A DNA stretch of 64,000 nt from Coffea arabica (lineage: Eukaryota; Streptophyta; Magnoliopsida; Gentianales; Rubiaceae): NCBI RefSeq assembly GCF_036785885.1, contig NC_092328.1, forward strand, positions 14,406,111 through 14,470,110, in the 5' to 3' direction. Positions 55,880-64,000 of the stretch are shown here, piece after piece. Position 1 is the stretch's first letter; the number at the start of each line of letters is the position of its first letter. The notes beneath the pieces are model-generated. The model worked only from the letters and a program-made list of their open reading frames with translations, was not told the origin of the DNA and searched no databases. The position numbers and the translations under genes were made by a program.

Positions 55880-56869
55880 ATAATCTATAAGAACCACTAT
55901 AAGGTACTCCATATGACATATGGAGGATTTCAAGGTGCTTCATATGACATATGGAGAATTTTGAGAAGAATTTGTGGTGCAATTTCCTAGCATTGTATGT
56001 TCTGATAAATACGTCACCAGCCTATCCTGAATTGGAATAAGATAATCTTTTTTCTCCACCCAAATGTTATAATTACCAAAAAGAAATTAAGACCACATGC
56101 TTTTTCTGGCGTCCTATTAGGACTTGTTTAGATCAAACTAGTTGAAAACAATGGTTGCTGCTACTAACTTGGTTGTGGAAGAACATATTGTATTCCTACT
56201 CTACTCCGAAGAGCTTGATGAACTTCAAAGTTTATGATGACTAGTTAACGATGGAGCAAATACAATGAATTTATATATGTCTCCACAATTAACGTGAACG
56301 TACTGATTTATAGAAGAAAGTTATACTGTTTTTAATGTGAATGAGTTAGGGATCCAGCTTTGATAAGTTTAGGTTAATTAAAGTAGCCACACGCAATTAG
56401 GCTCAATTATAGTTTAACCCCTTCATTCACCAAGTATGCAGATCAAACCCCATGAATAATGGTCAAAGCCATGAAATGAACTTTGTTTTATGTCAGTCGC
56501 TGAAAAGACAATTATGCCATCAGAATTTCTAGCCTTGATAAGTTCACCCTTCTCATGCCATTGGATAAAAGTATTCTCCCATCGGAGAAAATATGTCATT
56601 TAAAAAAGTTAAATGTATGACCCCTGAATTTTCACTCCTTGAAGTTTGCAACTCTCAACTTAAAATATAGCATTTTGAACGGTGGTCAAATCTAAAGGAG
56701 TGTGCTCAACTCTGTTCCCATGGTCATAATGACCAATTTACCCATAACTAACTATTATACCCTCATGGTGCACAATCTAAAATTTTCTTCTCTATTGTGT
56801 CCTTGTTTGCGGGGGATTACAAATAGGTACAAAGCACATGATCTTTAATGAAACGTCTTCTTCAGCTAT
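55880..56869. other. Module flank, no gene
   Basis: Matches 44340-44900 and 37240-37845; the MITE site is empty here ('cttctcatgccattgg' near 56552). No coding signal. Confidence 0.55.
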
Positions 56870-56990
56870 TTATTCTGTGCCAATATTTAAAACCAAAATC
56901 TCTCCTTTGTACATATTTGAATTGGGGAGTGGTATTGTGAACACTTTTCCCCATGAGAATATCCCCCATTTTATACCTATAAAACCCTAA
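56870..56990 (-). pseudogene. GH3 relic: start of exon 4
   Basis: Matches 49060-49175 on the minus strand (motif III region and following FKFVQR-type codons) but with changes at the MGDIL segment and no other exon nearby. It occupies the same module position as the relic at 37845. Confidence 0.65.
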
Positions 56991-57797
56991 AAATAACACA
57001 ATACAAAAACCTAAGTTGAATGGATATTGCATAGATTGTTGAGAGTGGGTTCAATTGGTAAGACTCATTTATTTTGCTTAAAAGAAGTTGAGATTCGACT
57101 TCCATTATCAACAGTCTCTTATTAATAGGCAATCTGTAAAATCCACTATAAATTGTTGAAAGATGCATCATTGGCCTACTTTAGCTTAGAATGGAATAAC
57201 CTTTTTTCCTTCTAAACTTTATTATTACAAAAAAAAAAAAAAAGACCACATGCTATTTTTGGCATCTTGTCACTTGTTAGGACCTGTTTGCAGATCAAAC
57301 AAATTGAAACACCATTTGTGTTTAGAGTTGTTACTCCACTACTTACCTAGTGGAGTAATGCTTACCACGAAACCCCCGCTGTGTACAGAAGACACGGCAA
57401 ATTGGAGCAAAGTTTTTTTTTTCCCGACTGCCAAAATGATTTCAGTAGAAAATTAAAGGAGGGACCGAGGATTTAGTCCCTCTTGAATTTTGTCTTTCTT
57501 CTTAATTTCGTATCGGTAAATCAACTTTTTATTACATTTCTTACCACCAATCCACTAGAAGTAGTTATGGGGGGGCCATGAAAAGAAAGTGCATCCGTTT
57601 TCCTCCATTCAAGTTTGCCAAAAATTCTTACTTTCGTAAGAAAATGTCAGAAAGAATGTTTGAGAAATACCTGAATCGAAAAGCAGATCAGCTTGCTGTT
57701 TTCAACCTGACGCAATAAATCAAGAAAAAAAAAAGTTGAAAATAGCTTTTCTTTTTTCTTTGTTTTCTTTTCTTGTTTGTTTAGCACATTAGAAACG
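56991..57797. other. Intergenic, nothing coding recognised
   Basis: AT-rich with a poly-A run at about 57228-57243. No repeat shared with other modules noted beyond short blocks. Confidence 0.45.
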
Positions 57798-58588
57798 AGG
57801 TTAATGTAGAAGAATCCCCTGAGGTTTGACCATATTACCAATCAATCCCTGTAATTTGTCCAAATAACGGTCTCACCCTTTGAATGATCAAACATTTAAC
57901 AAAAACCCCCTTAATGCCGAAAATGCCCTTATTGAGGCCATGTTGCATTGAAAAAAGAACATATTTTTATTTTATTAACCTTGAAGCAATCCAAAAAAAT
58001 AGAAAAAAGTTTTTGCTTAATATTTTATAAAAACCATATCTTTGTTTCCATAAATAGTTTTGAATCAATAATTATTTTACATCTTAAAAATGAATATTAA
58101 AAATTAGATAAATTGAAAGAAAAATAAAAAAAGAAGCAATTATTTTAAATCCTGAAGTATGGTTCAAATTGAGGAAAACATGCCTTGTGTTCTCCGCAAC
58201 ATGCCTTGAACCACAAATTTGAACCATACTTGAGGATTTAAAATAATTGCTTCTTTTTTATTTTTCTTTCAATTTATCTAATTTTTAATATTCATTTTTA
58301 AGATTTAAAATAATTATTGATTCAAAACTATTTATGGAAGCAAAGATATGGTTTTTATAAAATAATAAGCAAAAACTTTTTTCTATTTTTTTGGATTGCT
58401 TCAGGGTTAATAAAATAAAAATATGTTCTTTTTTTAATGAACATGGCCTCAATAAGGGCATTTTCGGCATTAAGGGGGTTTTTGTTAAATGTTTGATCAT
58501 TCAAAGGGTGAGACCGTTATTTGGACAAATTACAGGGATTGATTGGTAATATGGTCAAACCTTAGGGGAGGTAAATGTAATTAACCCT
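57798..58588. mobile_element. Foldback element: near-perfect inverted repeat of about 360 bp per arm
   Basis: The left arm (about 57798-58165) and right arm (about 58212-58588) are reverse complements almost throughout: 'gtttgaccatattaccaatc', 'caaataacggtctcaccctt', 'cccttaatgccgaaaatgcc' and 'aaataattgcttcttttt'-type blocks. The loop (about 58166-58211) contains 'aacatgccttg' twice. A transcript through it would form a long hairpin. It has no coding capacity; the type may be a MULE-like or foldback MITE. Confidence 0.85.
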
Positions 58589-59080
58589 TTTTTTTTTGTC
58601 AAAAGTCATTCATTTATATCATCAATATCTTTGATACATCAAGAGACATGTACATACTAGCTGGCAGCTGCCAGATAATCACTTTGTGTAGCCATAGAGG
58701 TCCACACAGGGAAACTGTTCTTCCACCTAGTTTCGTTAATAAGGTTAGTGGCGAATTTCGCCAAACCATGACTACATGTGTTGATTTCTCGCTTAACAAA
58801 GGAGAAAGTACAACGCCAAAAAGACCTACTTAATGTCCTGATATCTCTCAGGAAAATGTTGATGTCAGATAGGTCTTCACTCATGTGGTTTAATTTGTCA
58901 ACCAGAACTTTGCAGTCAGAAAGTATCAAGATGGACGTCCAATTTTCCTTCAATGCTTTGAGCAAGGCAGTTCTGATAGCATGAGCTTCCAAGGTTGCAG
59001 CCTCTCCTCTTAATGAGGTTGGGATTGACCATGTAGAGATTAGACTGCCCTTATTGTCTCTTATTGTCTCAAAGTTTTTA
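58589..59080 (-). mobile_element. LINE 3' end (RNase H part), duplicate of 46814-47290
   Basis: Same poly-T start and the same RVT_3 frame (58657-58992, minus strand) with a handful of substitutions. It begins immediately after the foldback element, without the older relic on its left. Confidence 0.7.
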
Positions 59081-59189
59081 AACTATACATTTCAAAATAT
59101 CCAAAAATTTACACTTTTCAAAAAAAATTTCTACAACTTCTACAGTAAGCTGCAGTAAAATTTTAAACAAACACCCAAAAGATTCACTT

Positions 59190-59680
59190 GCCAAATGAGG
59201 TCCATGTTATTTGTAGTTCCCAAGCTGACACAGAACCCATTCATCGAGTAACCCCCTTCACCTCTAATTAGTCCTCCTGTTCCAGCTTATCCTAAACCGT
59301 TGCTTGATGCTACATCCACATTTAGTTTCACCCATTCAATTTGGGGCTTACTGCAATTGATAAACTTCAACTCCTTCTGTAATGCTCTATGATACTTGGT
59401 GAGAGATTCCTCACTGAATTCGGCTTGGGCTATCACTGTTTGAGCATTGATTTTATCTTAGTTGTAAAGGTTCCCAGCATACCAGGCAAAATAAAAAAAA
59501 AGTTCGTGAATCAAACACCTGCCAATCTGCATCTTCTATCTCTGCAATGTCATGTTGTTTTAAGTTCCAGTCAAGCCGTTCTTCCAAATTTGGGTTCCTA
59601 AATTTCCCCCATCTACTTGGTAGATTAGTTTCATCTATATTGTTGATATCCAGTCATAGCCTAGCAATCCATATTTATAA
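59190..59680 (-). pseudogene. Older LINE RNase H relic, N-terminal part (duplicate)
   Basis: Duplicate of 47430-47930, with an 8-bp deletion near 59465. Degenerate; no open frame. Confidence 0.5.
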
Positions 59681-60378
59681 TTATTAAATTAAATTTGACC
59701 AGCTTTTTTCTATTTAATAAAACATCATCATAACATTAAATCTGTACTAATGGCAATAATTATACCAATCAATCATAGATACAAACAGATCTGAAAAACA
59801 AATACTTGATATTACAAATCTAGAAAATCAATAGAATATTACACTGTAAAACCCCAAAAATATCAAAAGATAAAACCCTTATTGCCCCAATATCATCTAT
59901 TGATGCTTCCAACTGTGTTGCTTCTTTTCTCCCAGACCTACTAATGAACTGATTTAAATTCAGATGTTAAAGTGAGATCTAATGAGGTAGATCTAAAAGA
60001 TTTTAGGTCCAACAACCAAATAGGAGAAAACTTAGATATAATACAACAAATAGAATAAACTACAAAAGCTATCATTAGAAATCTCTAGGAGAGGAGAAAA
60101 CATCACGAAAAATTCCTAAGAGAGAATAAACTCTCACTAGGAAACTCCATGAGAGGAGAATAACATCTTTTGCTACTAGAATAGCATTGCCCTCAATTTG
60201 ATGAGTACAAGAGTTTCAGATACTGTCCTCATCCACCAAGCTTCACAAACAAACTGAAAAATAGTAGAACACAAATGCATCCATAAAATGGTGAATTACT
60301 TTTAAATTTTGACATTGCAAGACAAGGTATATGAATGCCTAGGATGAAATATGCAAAAAGATTCTTGAAGACCACAGG

Positions 60379-62787
60379 CTACGAGTCTTGATTAGGTACT
60401 TCTCTGCTGTAAAATTTTCCCACCACTCTGGAGTCCAGAATTTCAATGGCTTTCTCAGACTTTATGTTCTTAGGTGTCTTGTACTGGTTTAAAGAAGTTC
60501 CTCGAGAAACATAAAAGTCCACGAGCACGTTGAATGTTCCTTGTTTCACAACTCTAATTTCCAAAGGACCGATGGTACTGATGCTCTGATTCCTCAGCAT
60601 CTTATATTCCAGGTCCAGAGATTGTTCCAGTAAACTACAGCATTTTTCCATTTTAACCTGATCAAGTTCAGGTATATCATCGTTTGATCTGAGTTGAAGC
60701 TCCCAAAAGAGTACATAGTGACCAGGAATAGAGGATGTATCAGCATAGCTACTGTAATCCAAAAGAAAGAACCCAAGTGGTTCAAGGATATGCATTGCAA
60801 TTGTAACTGCATTCTGGAGGTCGTGTTCAGTTGTTTTATCTGTGTCAATGCTCAAAACCACATTTCTCCTTTGTACAAATTTGAATTGGGGAGTGGTATT
60901 GTGAAAACCTGTCACCAGGAGAATATCCCCCATTCTGTACCTGTATAAACCTGAAAGTACACGCTTCTATCAATATTCTAGATATCAGAGCGATTGAGCT
61001 TCTAAACTCCCTAATCATCATTGTTTATGTTTATCAGGATAATAGATGCACGAAAAACCAGAATGCAGTACCTATATCTGACAAATTTGAACATCAAAAC
61101 AACTCTTGCACATTACATATTGTTAAGCAGAAACAAATGGAGATACTTCCATTTTAGAACATGATAAATAGATTCAGATGGAAATCAGAAGACACCTTCT
61201 GGTAATAAGATGCAAACAGTTCAAGAGGCAATTTTGTGTCTGCAGAGTACTTCATGGGACAGACTAACAGAATTATAGTTCACGTCTACAGTATACCATA
61301 TGCAATTAGGTCAATCAAAAGTATAGAGATCTTTTTTCAGGTCAAAAGTATATAGATCTTACCGGTACAGGTCGTGACAAGAAGTTCGTAATGTTGGCCA
61401 ATCTTAACATTAGCAAGATCCACAATGTGATCTTTCAAGTGAGCATCCTTGCTATTGGTGCAGTTTGGATCTTGATGATTACCAATTGGTATGAACTCAT
61501 AGTAAGCCATGTTTGGTATAAAAGTATATGAGACATCATAAGGATTGCATAATGGTTTAAAATTTATCCCAAAACATGCCTCTGAAGAAACATAGGCTGG
61601 TGAAACTACAGGTAACCTTCCTGTATAGAATTCAAGCGCGGGAATGTACTGTGCCATGGACCCAGTAATTATGGCCTGGACATACTTGGTCCTTGGCCAG
61701 ATCTTCTTAATTATTCCTTCCCAAGATTTTTCTTGGCACACAAGATCAATTGAATCGGCCAAATCTGGCATTTGTTTGCTCAAAATCAAGGAGACAGTCC
61801 TTTTGCATTTAGGGTCAGTGATCCAATCACTCATTTGTCCAGTTCTTATGTTGGAAGACATTTCTTGCCAATGTTCCTCAAAAAATTTGATTATCCTTTG
61901 CAAACCCGAGGCGAAAAATGTACCAATGCTTACTATCGCATCTCGCTGCACAAGGCCACAAAGTAATTGACTATACAAGCTCTGATTGGTATCTTCACAC
62001 AACATAACCTCAGGATATCTGTCTTTTCTGTTCTTTATCTCGCTTGCTGTAGTTGTTCTTAAAACTAAGCCACCAGGAGTGTGGATATCCGAGTTGATAA
62101 GGACAAAGAACAGCGCTTTCCCATCGTTTAAGCCGTGGAGGTACCTTATTTCAAAGCTATACATTTAGCACCTTTTATTTGACTCTCATAATTCTGCTGA
62201 TGGAATAACAACTGTAAATTCATTGCATTAGTGAATTTAACTATTCTGAACAGTAGCAAGGAGACAAATAAAGAAGGCCCTGCGCTCTCCCTCTTCAGCA
62301 GTTTTTGGAATCCACTTTGCTTCCCACCTGAAGTGCCCGAGCTGCCAACGAAGTTGATGTTTTCAGTTAAGAAAAACAAGAAATTCATGAAAACGAATAG
62401 AAATAACTCGCTCTTCAACACTATTGACTTTACTCTCACTCCATTTAGGAGTTTCCTTTAATCTATTTACAATAAATCAAAGAAACTGATTTACCTGATC
62501 ATTAGCTCAGTAATGGATTCATTAGTTAAAATCCGAGATGGCTCTCCATCCAGTGCAATTCGATCGATGTAAATCTTGATATCTTCATAATCTACCACAG
62601 GAACTTTATTCTTGAATAGTCCCTTATCAGAGTGACCATTAAGAAAACTTTTCAAGTAATCGGTGCTTGCATTTTTAGTTAAAATCTCCTCCAGGACCTG
62701 TTCTTGTATATGACCAGCATTGCTGGTTATATCCTCCAAAATCCTCGAACCAGCTTCAGTATCTCTTGGATCAAAGGTTGGCAGCAT
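60379..62787 (-). pseudogene. GH3-4: recent copy of GH3-3, inactivated in exon 2
   Basis: Exons correspond to 62495-62787, 62241-62341, 61363-62144 and 60379-60950. Exons 1, 3 and 4 are open and almost identical to GH3-3. Exon 2 is 101 instead of 102 bp: a T is missing in the run near 62318 (plus strand 'cactttgcttcc' against 'cacttttgcttcc'), shifting the frame right after motif I. The exon 2 splice donor has also changed from GT to TT (plus strand 62240). Either change alone would prevent a normal protein. Decay must be very recent because the flanks are nearly unchanged. Confidence 0.88.
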
Positions 62788-64000
62788 TCTGGTAAAGAAA
62801 AGAAATGCAGAATCTGAGTTTGGGGATGGGAAATATACAGGGAAATTAATTAATGAATAACCACGCTCAACTACATTGTCTTGAGAAAAAGATTTACGCC
62901 ATGGTTAAGCCGTTTTAAACCCATTGGCCAGGTGATCCGTCCTATCATCCTCATTCCCTTCTCCTAGATGCCTAGTTAGTTTGCTGTATGTTACCATTCT
63001 AAATTTGTAATGGTGTAAACAGAAAAACTCATTGAGTTGCTTGGTCTCCTTATGCTATGATCATCACTTGCACAATCCAAAATTGCCAAATGATCGAGCT
63101 CTTATGGATCTATATCCATGCTTGAGTTCAGTCAAAATCGAACTCAAATCGAGTTCGAGTAATTTGAGTTGCTATACGAATTGAGTAGGTTCTCCATGTA
63201 ATATTCCTTATTTAGCTTATAGAGTTTTTATGTATATTTTGTCGAGCAAGCTCAATCTTGAGCTTCAGCTCGTCCTCATAATTTTCTTGCGTCAAACTCA
63301 AGCATGAACACATGATATTCATCGAACTTGAGCTTGGACTCAACCACAAATTAATTTTCTTTGATCTTGAGTTCTAGTACCTCAATATTTGGGCTTGATT
63401 TGGCTAATAACACCCCTAGAGAGGTGATCCAAAATTTAAATGAATGGCACGTTTCTAGTCATAAAAGGAAGCTTATTCGTATGCATCTTCCGAAATGCGG
63501 CAAAAATATACTAGATACCAGTTGTACTCTGCAATATAATTAATAGGATAAATTATACTTTACCCCTTGTGGTTTACTGCTTTTCCACATAACTCTCCTG
63601 TAGTTTACAAAGCTGTGTATAAATCCTTATGGTTTGAACTAAAGTTTCAAAGTGACAAAAATGGTACTTTACAAAGGAACCAACTGATTGGGCTGAAAAA
63701 TGAACTAACACACTCGATACTCGAATCGAGTTCACTTGGTAAGAGCTCGTTCGATCGTGGTTAACCAACTAGTCAAGCCAAATTTGAACAATGTTTTATG
63801 TTTGATAACATTCAAACTCGATAAAAAGTTCGTTCAAACTCAGTTCAGCAAATAAACAAGCCAACCTTGAACAAAATTTCAAACTTATTAAAATAATCAA
63901 ACAAACTTTAACATTCGGGTGTTCGACTTGATTACATTTGTTTACAACCCTACTAACTAAAATGATGAGATTACCCTCATTTAGAAACTAAAATAACTAA
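62788..64000. other. Upstream region of GH3-4, no coding gene
   Basis: Matches 51014-51590 and then the second tandem block at 52325 onwards, so it has one 728-bp block instead of two. Cut by the window end. Confidence 0.6.

Larger units (their letters stand above)
58589..64000. repeat. Segmental duplication, second copy (GH3-4 module)
   Basis: Near-identical to 46814 onwards, including LINE, RNase H relic, GH3 gene and upstream region; runs off the window end. The few differences include two inactivating changes in the GH3 gene. Confidence 0.85.

Noticed and set aside
60379..62787. GH3-4 as a functional gene
   Set aside because: Exon 2 is shifted by a 1-bp deletion and its splice donor is lost.

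Overview
The window is AT-rich nuclear DNA of a flowering plant, probably a eudicot. It has GH3 acyl-amido synthetase genes with GT-AG introns, a Mutator-like (MULE) transposon, LINE remnants with RNase H domains, hAT-like and foldback elements, and an endogenous pararetrovirus (Caulimoviridae, best match to the florendovirus layout). Nothing is prokaryotic.

Region 1 (192-29026) is one MULE. It has 171-bp terminal inverted repeats and a perfect 9-bp target duplication (183-191 and 29027-29035). It holds a decayed plus-strand transposase gene (PB1-like N-terminus, MULE DDE core, SWIM finger, zinc knuckles) and, near its right end, a minus-strand remnant of a GRF-finger, coiled-coil, membrane-anchor protein. 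The transposase gene is split by a 22.5-kb viral insert, and a 54-bp piece of the gene is repeated exactly on both sides of the insert (2648-2701 and 25239-25292). Removing the insert and one 54-bp copy leaves a native MULE of about 6.2 kb.

The viral insert (2702-25238) has three parts. The left part (2.7-8.5 kb) is a mosaic of short fragments in both orientations, some joined at microhomologies. The centre (about 8.47-24.65 kb) is a head-to-tail array with a 7,589-bp period, taken here as one circular genome length. The right part is a short mosaic ending in the 54-bp repeat. Gene order in the array is movement protein, coat protein with zinc knuckle, aspartic protease, reverse transcriptase and RNase H (all ORF1), then ORF2 in two in-frame pieces, then promoter, tRNA-Met primer site and leader. 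ORF1 is broken by two nonsense codons, an altered protease active-site triad and two single-base frameshifts, all shared by both array copies. Every premature stop that could be compared with a sister copy is a Trp codon changed by G-to-A.

Region 2 (29-64 kb) is a set of duplicated modules carrying GH3 genes on the minus strand. GH3-1 (31568-33935) and GH3-3 (48604-51013) have four intact exons and encode 582 residues. GH3-2 (42191-43500) is 5'-truncated with a stop. GH3-4 (60379-62787) is a very recent copy of GH3-3 but has a 1-bp frameshift in exon 2 and a lost splice donor. Older GH3 scraps lie near 37.9-38.2, 41.1-41.4 and 56.9 kb. The modules differ by insertions with clear target duplications: a LINE 3' end, an hAT-type element, a TCGAG-rich MITE, a MULE-type MITE and a 0.79-kb foldback. 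Several have matching empty sites in sister modules. The GH3 enzymes would conjugate amino acids to a carboxylic hormone or phenolic acid; the acyl substrate cannot be read from the sequence.
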